64,000 nt of DNA from an uncultured Burkholderiaceae bacterium (GTDB lineage Bacteria > Pseudomonadota > Gammaproteobacteria > Burkholderiales > Burkholderiaceae), in contig CALMPB010000061.1 of NCBI GenBank assembly GCA_937871985.1, forward strand, positions 1-64,000. Direction: 5' to 3'. A model generated the notes under the pieces. That model did not search any database and was not told the DNA's origin. It saw only the letters and a program-made list of their open reading frames with translations. The position numbers were made by a program, and so were the translations under genes. Positions 1 to 8,174 of the stretch are shown here, in pieces (within the stretch, counting starts at the first letter, position 1; each line of letters begins with the position of its first letter).

Positions 1-3
1 TGG

Positions 4-426
4 CTATTTGACCAGCGTAACCGGCACGTCCGCCAGGCTCAAAACCTTGGTGGTGACCGATCCGAGCAGCAAGCCTTTTACCCGGCCCATGCCCCGCGTG
101 CCCATGACGATGTGATTGCATCCATGCTTTTTGGCGTATTCGACGATGGTTTCGGCCACGTGGCCGACTTGCACGCTGATGGTCGCGGCGGTGTCGGTAT
201 TGCGTAAAAGCTCGTGGGCGCCCGCCAGGGCTTTTTCGCCTTCCTCGGCGTAGTAGCCGTCGATGATCTCGCTTGAAATGAAGCGCTTGACATTGCTCGA
301 CATGATCGGCGGCTGCACGCTGATGACGTGCAGTTGGCCATCCGATCCATTGAGCATGGCCAGCGCGCTACGCAGTGCGTTGAGCGACGATTCCGATCCA
401 TCGACTGGGACAAGCAGGACATTCAT
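4..426 (-). CDS. Universal stress protein, UspA family
   Basis: A single-domain Usp protein of 140 residues, the usual size. The start MNVLLVPVDGSESS is the typical first beta strand with its ATP-contacting Asp. The C-terminal part carries the nucleotide-binding pattern G-x2-G-x9-G-S (GTRGMGRVKGLLLGS), which marks the ATP-binding branch of the family. These are cytoplasmic stress-survival proteins whose exact role is rarely known from sequence. The ATG is preceded by an AGAGG ribosome site at suitable spacing. The stop lies only 3 bases from the window edge, so its downstream context is not visible. It stands alone; the MarR gene upstream lies 138 bp away in the same direction. Confidence 0.93.
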   Translation of the reverse strand: MNVLLVPVDGSESSLNALRSALAMLNGSDGQLHVISVQPPIMSSNVKRFISSEIIDGYYAEEGEKALAGAHELLRNTDTAATISVQVGHVAETIVEYAKKHGCNHIVMGTRGMGRVKGLLLGSVTTKVLSLADVPVTLVK

Positions 427-564
427 GGGTAACCTCTATGGAGAAAAGGACGGCAGGGCGCGGGTTGGGCGGTGTTGCAATATCGGCGCGGTTATATTCG
501 CGATAAAAAAACGGCACGCCAGTATCATGGTAAATCATTGGCATTATGACGAAAGCATCGCCGA

Positions 565-1026
565 TCATGCTAGATAGATTTTTCGCAGCAGGGCGATAAG
601 CTGTTTGCGCTCGGCCGTGCTCAGCATGCGGGTCGCCTCGTGTTCTATTTCCAGCGCCGTTTTTTCGGCCTCCACATATAACCGCCGGCCTTCGGCGGTC
701 AGCGACAGGGCCTGGAAGCGTTTGTCGTCGAGGTGCCGCCGGCGTTGAACGAGCCCGCGCGATTCCAGCCTGTCGAGGATGGGGGCCAGGTTGGGAGCCG
801 ATACATTGATGCCCGAGGCCGCCTGTTTCTGGCTGACCTCGGGATTGAAATACAAAAGGTTGAGCACGGCGAAATCCGTCGCGCGCAACAGGTAGCCCGC
901 CATGCGCTCGTCGGAAAACGGATCTATGGCGGCAAAAGCCCTTTTGCAGTTATAGCCGACCAGCCCGGGCATGGGGCCTTGATCCAGGGGCGCTTCGTCC
1001 GCCAAGGTGGTTTCCTTTGAGTTCAT
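565..1026 (-). CDS. MarR-family transcriptional regulator
   Basis: A 153-residue protein with the MarR winged-helix layout: a DNA-binding segment around residues 55-105 (QKQAASGINVSAPNLAPIL for helix-turn-helix, then the wing RRRHLDDKRFQALSLT) flanked by dimerisation helices. The conserved wing pattern D-x-R-x(3)-L-x-LT is present. I start at ATG 1026; an in-frame TTG two codons upstream is less likely. The gene lies 33 bp downstream of acetoacetyl-CoA synthetase in the same orientation, so the two may be co-transcribed and the regulator may respond to a CoA or aromatic ligand, as several MarR proteins do. The ligand is inference only. Confidence 0.9.
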   Translation of the reverse strand: MNSKETTLADEAPLDQGPMPGLVGYNCKRAFAAIDPFSDERMAGYLLRATDFAVLNLLYFNPEVSQKQAASGINVSAPNLAPILDRLESRGLVQRRRHLDDKRFQALSLTAEGRRLYVEAEKTALEIEHEATRMLSTAERKQLIALLRKIYLA

Positions 1027-1059
1027 AAGCAAACGTCGAAAATGCCTGGCCGGCGCTGT

Positions 1060-3048
1060 TCACACACCAGCCGGCTGTTGTGCAAGCCGCTGGGCGAACT
1101 CGACGAAATACTGCATGCTGTGCGGGTTGGCCATTGCATCGGGGCTGGCGACTTTTTCGGCGGGCGAGCCCAGCAGCAGCTTGCGCACGGGCAATTCCAT
1201 TTTCTTGCCGGTCAGCGTGCGGGGGATTTCGTCCACCTGGTAAATATCGTTGGGCACATGGCGGGCCGAAGCCTTGCTGCGAACCTGCTCCTTGATGCGC
1301 GCTTTTAGCGCATCGTCCAGCACGACGCCCGGCCGGGTGACCACGAACAGGGGCATGAAGGATGGGCGGCCAAGGTATTCCAGGTCGACCACCAGGCTGT
1401 CCTTGACCTCGGCAAGCGCTTCGACGACGCGGTAGATCTCGGCGGTGCCCATGCGTATGCCGTAGCGATTGATGGTGGTGTCGGAGCGGCCGTAAATAAT
1501 CGCGGTTCCTCGTTCGGTAAAGAGTATCCAGTCGCCGTGGCGCCATACTCCCTCGAACTCGTCGAAATAGCTTTCGCGGTAGCGCTTGCCGCCTTCGTCC
1601 GCCCAGAAATACAGCGGCATGGAAGGCATGGGCTTGGTGATGACCAATTCGCCGACTTCGTTCAGCACAGGTTGCCCGGCCTCGTTGTAGGCGTAGGCGG
1701 CGACGCCCAGCTCAGGGCATTGGATTTCGCCGGCATTGACCGGCAGGCAGGCCGCGCTGGCCACGAAGCCCGAGGCGATGTCCGTGCCGCCGCTGATGGA
1801 TGCCAGCCATAGATCGGACTTTACTTTGGCGTAAACCCATTCGTAGGCATCCAGGGGCAAGGGGGAGCCGGTGGAGTTGATGGTGCGCAGCGCATCGAAG
1901 CGCCCAAGGGTGTTGGGCTCGATGCCTTCCTTCTTGCTTTGGATGAGGAAGGCGGCGCCGCAGCCGAAATGCGTGACTTTTTGCTCGTCGATGAAACGCC
2001 ACAGCGTTTCGGAGTTCGGGTAGGTGGGGTTGCCGTCGTACTGGATGACGGTGGCGCCCGAAAGCAGGCTGCCCACCATCAGGTTCCAGACGATCCAGCC
2101 GGTGCTGCCCAGGAACATGAAGCGGTCGCCGGGGCGAACGTCGTGCTGCAGCTGCATGGTTTTGAGGTGGGTCAGGACGATGCCGCCGTGGCCATGCACC
2201 ATGGCCTTGGGCATGCCCGTGGTGCCCGACGAATAGACGATCCACAAGGGATGGTCGAACGGCAGGCGCGCGTAGGCGAGGGGGGAGGGCTTGGCAATGG
2301 CTTGCTCCCACGGCATGGCCTCGGGCCAGGCCTTTGCCGGCGCTGCCGAATTGGGGCCGGCCACGTGCACGACCTTGAGAATGGAAGGCAGCTTTTCGAG
2401 CAGCTCGGCCACCGTTGCGCTGCGGTCGTGCACCTTGCCGTTATAGCTGTAGCTGTCGACAGCGAACATGACCTTGGGTTGAATTTGCTGGAAGCGATCC
2501 ACCACGACGGAAACCCCCATTTCCGGCGAGCAACTGGACCAGATGGCGCCTATGCTGGCGCAGGCCAGGAAGGCCACCACCGTTTCCGGCAGGTTGGGCA
2601 TGTACGACACGACCCGGTCGCCGGCCGACACGCCCAGGCTGCGCAGGGTGGCCGCGAGGGCGCCGGTTGCTTCTTCCAGTTCCTGCCACGACACCTGGCG
2701 CAATTCGCGGTTTTCGTAGCGCGAGATCAGGGCGGGATGAGCGGATGTGGCATTGCGGAACACATGCTCGGCGTAGTTGAGCCGCACGTCGGGAAACCAT
2801 TTGGCGCCCGGCATGCTGGCCACGGGCAATACCCGCACGGGATCGCCGTCGGCCTGAATATCGAAGAACTCCCAGATGGATGTCCAGAAGGCTTCCAGAT
2901 CGTCGACCGACCATTGCCAAAGATCCTGGTAGCCGTCGAACTTGCGATGATGCCGGGAGCTTAGCCACTGCATGTAGGCGGCCAATCGTGTTTCGCTGAT
3001 CTGAGCGGCGCTTGGGCGCCAAAGCTCGTCGCCCTGGTTGATGGTCAT
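1060..3048 (-). CDS. Acetoacetyl-CoA synthetase (acetoacetate-CoA ligase)
   Basis: A 662-residue ANL-superfamily ligase, full length for acetoacetate-CoA ligase. It would activate acetoacetate with ATP and CoA, feeding ketone bodies or polyhydroxybutyrate breakdown products into central metabolism. The N-terminal AcsA-like cap (residues about 40-100) is followed by the AMP-binding loop VYSSGTTGMPKAMVHGHGG. The C-terminal hinge region GRSDTTINRYGIRMGTAEIY and the final catalytic Lys region RTLTGKKMELPV are intact. The form MGTAEIYRVVEAL, rather than the acetyl-CoA synthetase pattern, favours acetoacetate over acetate. It precedes the marR gene by 33 bp. An AT-rich dyad upstream may be its control site. 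Confidence 0.9.
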   Translation of the reverse strand: MTINQGDELWRPSAAQISETRLAAYMQWLSSRHHRKFDGYQDLWQWSVDDLEAFWTSIWEFFDIQADGDPVRVLPVASMPGAKWFPDVRLNYAEHVFRNATSAHPALISRYENRELRQVSWQELEEATGALAATLRSLGVSAGDRVVSYMPNLPETVVAFLACASIGAIWSSCSPEMGVSVVVDRFQQIQPKVMFAVDSYSYNGKVHDRSATVAELLEKLPSILKVVHVAGPNSAAPAKAWPEAMPWEQAIAKPSPLAYARLPFDHPLWIVYSSGTTGMPKAMVHGHGGIVLTHLKTMQLQHDVRPGDRFMFLGSTGWIVWNLMVGSLLSGATVIQYDGNPTYPNSETLWRFIDEQKVTHFGCGAAFLIQSKKEGIEPNTLGRFDALRTINSTGSPLPLDAYEWVYAKVKSDLWLASISGGTDIASGFVASAACLPVNAGEIQCPELGVAAYAYNEAGQPVLNEVGELVITKPMPSMPLYFWADEGGKRYRESYFDEFEGVWRHGDWILFTERGTAIIYGRSDTTINRYGIRMGTAEIYRVVEALAEVKDSLVVDLEYLGRPSFMPLFVVTRPGVVLDDALKARIKEQVRSKASARHVPNDIYQVDEIPRTLTGKKMELPVRKLLLGSPAEKVASPDAMANPHSMQYFVEFAQRLAQQPAGV

Positions 3049-3149
3049 TGAGCGGGTGTCCTTGATATGGGCTGATAAGGGATGAAGCGTGCTGAAAGCA
3101 TGGTGCGCTGCGATGCCTGGCTTGATGCACGGGGCACGGCAGCGACCAA

Positions 3150-3180
3150 ATGCTTATGATAATTAATGATTATTAAGCAT
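3150..3180. promoter_or_regulatory. AT-rich dyad upstream of acetoacetyl-CoA synthetase
   Basis: ATGCTTA and TAAGCAT form perfect 7-base arms, and inside them ATAAT and ATTAT pair again. It lies about 100 bp upstream of the acetoacetyl-CoA synthetase start within a 330-bp gene-free stretch (3049-3378). The form fits an operator of the MarR type, and a MarR gene is encoded just downstream of the synthetase, but the link is inference. The rest of this stretch holds no gene that I can support. Confidence 0.35.
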
Positions 3181-3342
3181 AACTAATATCATACTGAAAG
3201 AGCCTTTGAATCGTCCAGATATCCGCACTAGGGAAAACCATGAATCGACATCCGGCGAAAGCGTTTTTGTATGATTTTTAACCAACCCAGCTCTAGCCCG
3301 CGCAAGTGTTACCGTTGTGTGGCGGAACCATGACTTGCCCAG

Positions 3343-3375
3343 CCCACTTATGCACAGAGTTTGTGGATAAGTGGG
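3343..3375. repeat. Inverted repeat carrying two DnaA-box consensus matches
   Basis: CCCACTTA (3343-3350) pairs perfectly with TAAGTGGG (3368-3375). The arms include TTATGCACA (3348-3356) and, on the other strand, TTATCCACA (complement of 3362-3370). Both fit the DnaA-box consensus TTATNCACA and face each other across 5 bases. It begins 3 bases beyond the azurin stop, so it could also act as an azurin transcript terminator, but no T-run follows the stem. Confidence 0.45.
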
Positions 3376-3378
3376 TTG

Positions 3379-3828
3379 CTAGCTACCCAGCTTGAGCACG
3401 CCCTTCATGATGCTCCAGTGCCCCGGAAAAGAGCAAAAGTAGCTGTAGTCCTGGCCGCTTTCGAGCTTGGAGGCATCGAAGGTGACGGAGGCCGATTCGC
3501 CGCCGCCGATAACCTTGGTATGCGCAATGACGCGCGCATCGTCCACCTTGACGTAGTTGTTGGGGAGTCCGGCCGACATGCCGTCCGTAGCCACGCCTTG
3601 CATGTCGGCGCTTTTGGTCAGAACCCAGTTGTGTCCCATGGCTGCCGCGGGCAGCTTGCCCACATGCTTCAGGTGCACGGTGAATTCCTTGCAGCTTTTA
3701 TCGACGACGATTTCCTTGGTGTTGTATTGCATGGCATCGTTGCCTTCAATGGTTGCCTCGCATTGCGCCGCCAGGCTGGGCAGGGCGGCGAAGGAAAGCA
3801 AAGAGGCCAGGGCAATTTTTACGATCAT
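3379..3828 (-). CDS. azu: Azurin, periplasmic blue copper protein
   Basis: Precursor of 149 residues: a 20-residue Sec signal peptide (cleavage PSLA|AQCEA) and a 129-residue mature azurin, the standard length. All type-1 copper ligands are present: Gly65-His66 in the precursor (mature Gly45-His46), Cys132 (112), His137 (117) and axial Met141 (121) in [14 protein letters not shown]. The disulfide pair Cys3/Cys26 (mature) is present. It shuttles electrons in the periplasm, classically towards denitrification enzymes, cytochromes or peroxidases. GGAG stands about 7 bases before the ATG. Upstream sits a well-placed FNR-type site, so induction at low oxygen is likely. Confidence 0.97.
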   Translation of the reverse strand: MIVKIALASLLSFAALPSLAAQCEATIEGNDAMQYNTKEIVVDKSCKEFTVHLKHVGKLPAAAMGHNWVLTKSADMQGVATDGMSAGLPNNYVKVDDARVIAHTKVIGGGESASVTFDASKLESGQDYSYFCSFPGHWSIMKGVLKLGS

Positions 3829-3899
3829 GAGAATCTCCGTTGTGACGAGTAGGCAATATGCGCGGGGCCCATAGGCAGTAGCCCGGCGCCCTCGGATCC

Positions 3900-3905
3900 A
3901 TTCTA
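3900..3905 (-). promoter_or_regulatory. Predicted -10 element of the azurin promoter
   Basis: TAGAAT on the minus strand, five of six matches to TATAAT. A start site about 7 bases downstream (near 3893) would place the FNR-type palindrome centred at 3934.5 exactly at -41.5, the class II activation position. No good -35 hexamer is needed or seen. Confidence 0.6.
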
Positions 3906-3927
3906 GCGGCGAAGGCGCGTTCCGTCA

Positions 3928-3941
3928 TTGATCTCGATCAA
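3928..3941. promoter_or_regulatory. FNR/ANR-type binding site upstream of azurin
   Basis: TTGATCTCGATCAA is a perfect match to the FNR consensus TTGAT-N4-ATCAA. Its centre is 41.5 bases upstream of the start point predicted from the -10 box at 3900-3905. Azurin genes of other proteobacteria are known ANR/FNR targets, so anaerobic activation is the natural reading. Confidence 0.75.
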
Positions 3942-3943
3942 TG

Positions 3944-3974
3944 AAAAGAAAAGCCCGCCTGTGACGAGGCGGGC
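3944..3974 (-). terminator. Rho-independent terminator of the binding-protein gene
   Basis: On the minus strand GCCCGCCT pairs perfectly with AGGCGGGC over a 6-base loop and is followed by TTTTCTTTT. It lies 45 bp beyond the stop of the LivK-type gene at 4020, separates that gene from azurin, and directly abuts the FNR site. Confidence 0.85.
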
Positions 3975-4019
3975 CGGCCGTGCGCAGCGGCGGCAACGCC
4001 GCCGCGCGAAGCAACAGGC

Positions 4020-5186
4020 TTACTTCTTGGTGGCGACGCTGTCCTTCAGCAGTTTCCAGTCGCCGTTTTTGACTTCGACCAGAACACGCGAACGCGCATC
4101 GAGGCCGAAATGGTCGGTGGGCGTCATGTTGAAGACGCCATGGGTCGCCACGACTTCCTTCGAGTTCTCGAGGGCGTCGCGCAATGCCTGGCGGAACTCG
4201 GGCGTGCCGGGTTTGGCCGTTTTGAGAGCGACCGGCACGGCGGCCTTGAACAACAGGAAGGCATCGTAGAACTGAGCGCCGAACGACGAGAACGAACCCT
4301 TGCCGTATTTTTCTTCGTAGCGCTTGGTGTAGTCCTGACCGAGCTTCTTGGTTGGGCTGGCGGCGGGCAACTGATCGGCGACGACCACGGGGCCGACCGG
4401 CAGAATCGTGCCTTCGACGGCCTTGCCGCCTACGCGGATGAACTCTTTAGTGGCCGTGCCGTGCGTCTGGTAGATTTGCTTTTTGAAGCCGCGGTCTTTC
4501 AATGTGACCTCGGGCAGCACCGAAGGCGTACCCGATGCCGCGACGAGAATGGCGTCGGGCTTGGAGGCGACCAGCTTCACGGCTTGTCCGGTCACACTGG
4601 TGTCGGTGCGATTGAAGCGCTCGACATCGCCGACTTTGATGCCTTGAGCTTCGGCGGCGGCCGTGATTTCCTTGAGCCAGCTTTCGCCGTACGCATCGGT
4701 ATAGCCGATGAAGCCCATGGTTTTCACCCCATGTTTTTTCATGTGCTCGACGATCGCTTCGGCCATCAGGCGAATATGCTGCGGCGCGCGGAAGACCCAG
4801 GTGTTCTTGCTGGGCGGCAGCTCCAGGGGCGCGACGGCGATTTGCGGCGTCTTGCTTTCATTGGCCACCTCGGCAATGGCGGCCGAAGGAGGGGTGGAGG
4901 ACGAACCGAGAATCACATCGACCTTGTCGTCGTTGACGAGCTTGCGGGCGTTCTTGCCGGCTTGCGCCGCATCGGTGGCATCGTCTAGGACGATGTAGTG
5001 GATCTTTTGGCCGTCGATGGTGTCCGGCAGCAAGGCCACGGTATTTTTTTCCGGAATGCCCAGTGCGGCCGCCGGGCCCGTCGACGACAGCGAAATACCG
5101 ACGTTGATATCGGCCATGACGGGTGCGCTCAATGCCGCAAACGTGGTTGCGGCCGCAAGGGCAGCCAATTTGAAGTGGACTTTCAT
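4020..5186 (-). CDS. LivK-type ABC transporter substrate-binding protein (orphan)
   Basis: A 388-residue periplasmic binding protein of the branched-chain amino acid/aromatic type (type I fold, Peripla_BP_6). A Sec signal peptide of about 25 residues ends at APVMA|DINVG; the mature protein starts with the usual INVGISLSSTGPAAALGIP strand. CAGGAGGA precedes the ATG. There is no permease or ATPase on its side; it is transcribed away from the LysR gene at 5471 and ends at a strong terminator, so it probably delivers ligand to the Liv importer at 9.7-14.4 kb. It is clearly paralogous to the binding protein at 29228 (shared blocks such as RKLVNDxKVD, MKKxGVKT and SAKPGTPEFR-like TAKPGTPEFR). Confidence 0.9.
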   Translation of the reverse strand: MKVHFKLAALAAATTFAALSAPVMADINVGISLSSTGPAAALGIPEKNTVALLPDTIDGQKIHYIVLDDATDAAQAGKNARKLVNDDKVDVILGSSSTPPSAAIAEVANESKTPQIAVAPLELPPSKNTWVFRAPQHIRLMAEAIVEHMKKHGVKTMGFIGYTDAYGESWLKEITAAAEAQGIKVGDVERFNRTDTSVTGQAVKLVASKPDAILVAASGTPSVLPEVTLKDRGFKKQIYQTHGTATKEFIRVGGKAVEGTILPVGPVVVADQLPAASPTKKLGQDYTKRYEEKYGKGSFSSFGAQFYDAFLLFKAAVPVALKTAKPGTPEFRQALRDALENSKEVVATHGVFNMTPTDHFGLDARSRVLVEVKNGDWKLLKDSVATKK

Positions 5187-5332
5187 GCATCCTCCTGGGA
5201 TAAATAAGGACTGAATCGTATTTTTATTCGAGCTTACAGCCCTGAGCGCGCCATCGTATGAAGCTGTCCGGGGCTGATGACGCAGAGCATAACTCAGGCT
5301 GGACTCTACGCTGTAAAAAAAAACGGGTCAAG

Positions 5333-5371
5333 AACTATAGTTATGTTTCTGGGGTAAACCATACTATAGTT
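5333..5371. promoter_or_regulatory. Paired ACTATAGT palindromes between binding protein and LysR gene
   Basis: ACTATAGTT occurs twice, at 5334-5342 (as the palindrome AACTATAGTT from 5333) and at 5363-5371, centres 29 bp apart, or about three helical turns. They lie in the 284-bp divergent region between the binding-protein gene (start 5186) and the LysR gene (start 5471). The arrangement suits two half-operators of a LysR-type tetramer, but the factor is inferred. Confidence 0.45.
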
Positions 5372-5470
5372 GCGTTCCTCGGATAAGCCCTCTATACGCC
5401 GCAAACCCGCCGCAAAAATTCTCCGCCGCGCTGTTGCCCATCTCCGGGGTGTTTCTTTATTATTCGGAAT

Positions 5471-6418
5471 ATGGATCGCTTTCTCACCATCGAGGCGTTT
5501 GTCACCGTGGCGCAGGCCCAGAGCTTTGCCGAGGCCGCCCGGCAGATGCGGCTGTCCAAGTCGGTGGTCACGGCGCGCGTGCAGCAGCTCGAGGAATTCG
5601 TCGGCGCGCCCCTGTTCCACCGCAATACCCGCAATGTGCGGCTATCCGAAGTCGGCCAGGCCTTTTTGCAGGACTGCATCGATCTGGTGGGGCGCACCGA
5701 CGCGCTCACCGACCAGATGCGCGAACTCAAGGGGTCTCTGGCCGGCCGTCTGCGAGTGCACGCGCTGCCGGGGTTCACGCTGGGGCATATGGCGACGCAT
5801 CTGCGCGAGTTCCAGGACCGCTATCCTGAAATCGTACTCGACATCTTCGTCAACGATGCCGTGGTCGATCCCATCAAAGAGGGCTTCGACTGCGCCCTGC
5901 AAATCTTCCGCCCCTCGTCGGAAGATCTCGTGGAGCGAAAAATCTTTCCGTTGCGCCGCGTATTCTGCGCCTCGCCGGCCTATCTGGCGCGGCACGGCAC
6001 GCCGCGTCATCCCCGGGATCTGCTGGGTCATCGGCTGGGGCTGTATTCCGGCTACCCCACGCGCGACAAACTGGTGTTTCAGGGCGCGCCGCAAAAAATC
6101 GTCCTCGATCTCAAGCCGACCCTGCTCTCCAACAGCGTCCATTTACTGAATGAATATGCCTGCGAGCACGCCGGCATCGTGTGCATTCCCACCCTGGTGG
6201 CCTCGAAATCCATGATCGAGGGCCAACTGGTGCCGGTTCTACCCGATTGGCCATTGTCGTCGTTCTGGCTGTCAGCCGTGTATTCGCGCAGCCATCGCGG
6301 TGGCGCCAAATTGCGGCTGTTCATCGAGAGCCTGCTGGCGCGCTACGCCGACGACCAGCCCTGGGACAGCGTGCTTATTTCGAAGGGTTTGCTGGCGCCG
6401 GCCACGAACATGGAATGA
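5471..6418 (+). CDS. LysR-family transcriptional regulator of the hydroquinone cluster
   Basis: A 315-residue LysR protein. The N-terminal winged helix covers residues 1-60 (FVTVAQAQSFAEAARQMRLS then SKSVVTARVQQLEEFVGAPL), and the rest is the inducer-binding domain. It has the LysR subclass look of the CrgA/DsdC-like group (short LTTR, SPAYLARHGTPRHPRDLLGH segment). It is divergent from the orphan binding protein and 144 bp upstream of the dioxygenase genes in the same direction, which makes it the likely activator of both. The ligand is probably a phenolic substrate or pathway intermediate, not determinable here. Confidence 0.9.
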   Translation: MDRFLTIEAFVTVAQAQSFAEAARQMRLSKSVVTARVQQLEEFVGAPLFHRNTRNVRLSEVGQAFLQDCIDLVGRTDALTDQMRELKGSLAGRLRVHALPGFTLGHMATHLREFQDRYPEIVLDIFVNDAVVDPIKEGFDCALQIFRPSSEDLVERKIFPLRRVFCASPAYLARHGTPRHPRDLLGHRLGLYSGYPTRDKLVFQGAPQKIVLDLKPTLLSNSVHLLNEYACEHAGIVCIPTLVASKSMIEGQLVPVLPDWPLSSFWLSAVYSRSHRGGAKLRLFIESLLARYADDQPWDSVLISKGLLAPATNME

Positions 6419-6562
6419 GCCGCAGGCGTTCATAACTGTTCTGATAACGCAAACAATCCAATCGGAAATCGAAGCCTACTCAAGACGGGCGGCAGTTCTT
6501 ACACTGGCAGCACATAAAAAAAAAACCATAACCAATATGCTTTCAGACATAGGAGACAAGCC

Positions 6563-7069
6563 ATGCCCGCTACTTATCACACCCAATTCGGTTCCATCGA
6601 CGACTACGAAAAGGGACGTGTGGAAATTATCGGGGACGATGCCAAGCACTACGCCTTTTCCAACTGCTTCGAAGTGGCCGCCAACGCTCGGCCTTACGAA
6701 AAAATCGTCACCGCCGTCAATCAGATCTACGTGCTTGAAACGCTGCGCGCCGAAGGCGAATCGCCCTGGTATACCTGCGCCCACGACGAATTCGCCTTGT
6801 GCATGGATGGCCAGGTCGATATCCACTTGATCAAGCTCGATCAAGGCCAGCAGGTTTCCGACCAGGAAAAGAACGGCGCCGTGCTGGTGGCCGGCGAGCC
6901 CAAGGGCGAAAAAATGGGCTGGATGAGGCTTACGCGCGGCCATCAGGGCATGCTGCCCAAGAACACCGCCTACCAGTTCCGTTCGGCCTCGCCCTCGGTC
7001 ATCGTGCTGCAAACCTGCAAGGGCGAGCTGTCGCAGGAACGCTGGGCCGACATCTGCCAGACGGCCTGA
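6563..7069 (+). CDS. Hydroquinone 1,2-dioxygenase, small subunit
   Basis: A 168-residue cupin-like protein that I identify as the small (alpha) subunit of the two-component Fe(II) hydroquinone dioxygenase (HapC/PnpC type). The main support is context: the next gene is the large subunit with complete iron ligands, followed by the matching dehydrogenase. The protein keeps the family's cupin core (TCAHDEFALCMDGQVDIHL, then KMGWMRLTRGHQGMLPKNTAYQF). The small subunit lacks iron but helps to form the active site. AGGAGA precedes the ATG. The gap to the large subunit is 78 bp. The complex opens hydroquinone to 4-hydroxymuconic semialdehyde in the cytoplasm. Confidence 0.85.
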   Translation: MPATYHTQFGSIDDYEKGRVEIIGDDAKHYAFSNCFEVAANARPYEKIVTAVNQIYVLETLRAEGESPWYTCAHDEFALCMDGQVDIHLIKLDQGQQVSDQEKNGAVLVAGEPKGEKMGWMRLTRGHQGMLPKNTAYQFRSASPSVIVLQTCKGELSQERWADICQTA

Positions 7070-7147
7070 ACCGGCCCATCAAGACCAATCCGCCGGGCGC
7101 GTCCCGGCGCTTCACTCATAGATTTATTCACGCTACTGGAGGGTGAG

Positions 7148-8158
7148 ATGAACGCACCTGCAGAAATCAAACATACCATCGACATCAGCGAGCCGGATCC
7201 TGTCATGGGGTATCGATCGTTTACGCTGGGCTCCTTCAATTTCCGGCGCGACGAGTACTTCGCCCACATTGCCTGGACGACTCGCGACGGACGGCCCATG
7301 AGCCACAGCCTGGACGTCGGCAACTATCTGCGCGCCCTCATGCGCGACGTGGCCTGGGGATTCTTCTACGGCTGGGTCAACTTCGACAATGTCCTGGGCA
7401 CGGTCAACCACTATCAATCGGTGGATTTGTTCGCTGGTTCGTTCAACGCCACCATGAAGGAAGCCGGCGTCGACAAGCTTGAAAACTTTCCCACCGAGCA
7501 GATCCGCGAGATTTTCGTCGAAATGCTCGACGACTGGACCAACGAAGGGTTCGACCCCTTCGCCGCTCCCCAGGAGACGGGCAGCCCCTACGGCAGAAAG
7601 CATGGGGACAACAAGGCCGCCACGCATCGTCAGCGCGAACTGGCCAAGCGCTGCGTCGGCATGACGGATGATCTTGCGCTGCGCTCGGACGCCCGCGGCG
7701 CGCCGGTCAACAGGGCTTTCGCCGATGTGGATCTGGCCGAGCCCGAGCTGCATCCCGAGCCGGGCTTCGAGGGCGAGGTGCACGCCTTCAACCTGTTCGG
7801 CTTTCTGTCGCGCTCGCAAGTCACCTGGAATCCCTCGTTCACGTCCGTTGTCAAGTACAGCTACATGTGTCCCACCACCGAGGAGCACATACTGCCCATC
7901 ATCCACGGCAACGACAGGGTCGAATGGTTCTTCCAGATGTCCGATGAAATCCACTGGGACTGCTCGCACCGCGATACCGGCAAGCCACTGGCCCGGGTCA
8001 TCATGAAGGCGGGCGACATGGCCGCGATGCCCGCCTATTGCCGCCATCAAGGCTTCAGCCCCAAACGCTCCATGCTGCTGGTGTGGGAAAACGGTTCCCC
8101 CAACCTGGTGTACGAAATCCAGAAGGGCGAATCGCCCGAGGTGCCGGTTACGTTTTAA
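7148..8158 (+). CDS. Hydroquinone 1,2-dioxygenase, large catalytic subunit
   Basis: A 336-residue protein matching the large subunit of hydroquinone dioxygenase (HapD/PnpC2/PnpD type). The iron site described for the Pseudomonas WBC-3 enzyme (His256, Asn258, Glu262, His303) is reproduced with identical spacing as His253-x-Asn255-x3-Glu259 (IIHGNDRVEW) and His300 (AYCRHQGF). This is not the gentisate/homogentisate fold signature nor an intradiol enzyme. It cleaves hydroquinone to 4-hydroxymuconic semialdehyde using O2. TGGAGGGTG stands before the ATG. It lies between the small subunit and the aldehyde dehydrogenase (16 bp downstream), consistent with one operon. Confidence 0.92.
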   Translation: MNAPAEIKHTIDISEPDPVMGYRSFTLGSFNFRRDEYFAHIAWTTRDGRPMSHSLDVGNYLRALMRDVAWGFFYGWVNFDNVLGTVNHYQSVDLFAGSFNATMKEAGVDKLENFPTEQIREIFVEMLDDWTNEGFDPFAAPQETGSPYGRKHGDNKAATHRQRELAKRCVGMTDDLALRSDARGAPVNRAFADVDLAEPELHPEPGFEGEVHAFNLFGFLSRSQVTWNPSFTSVVKYSYMCPTTEEHILPIIHGNDRVEWFFQMSDEIHWDCSHRDTGKPLARVIMKAGDMAAMPAYCRHQGFSPKRSMLLVWENGSPNLVYEIQKGESPEVPVTF

Positions 8159-8174
8159 GCAAGGAGTCTGGATC

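Noticed and set aside
3343..3375. Chromosome replication origin
   Set aside because: Only two DnaA boxes, no AT-rich unwinding element beside them and no dnaA, dnaN, gyrB or parAB genes in the window.
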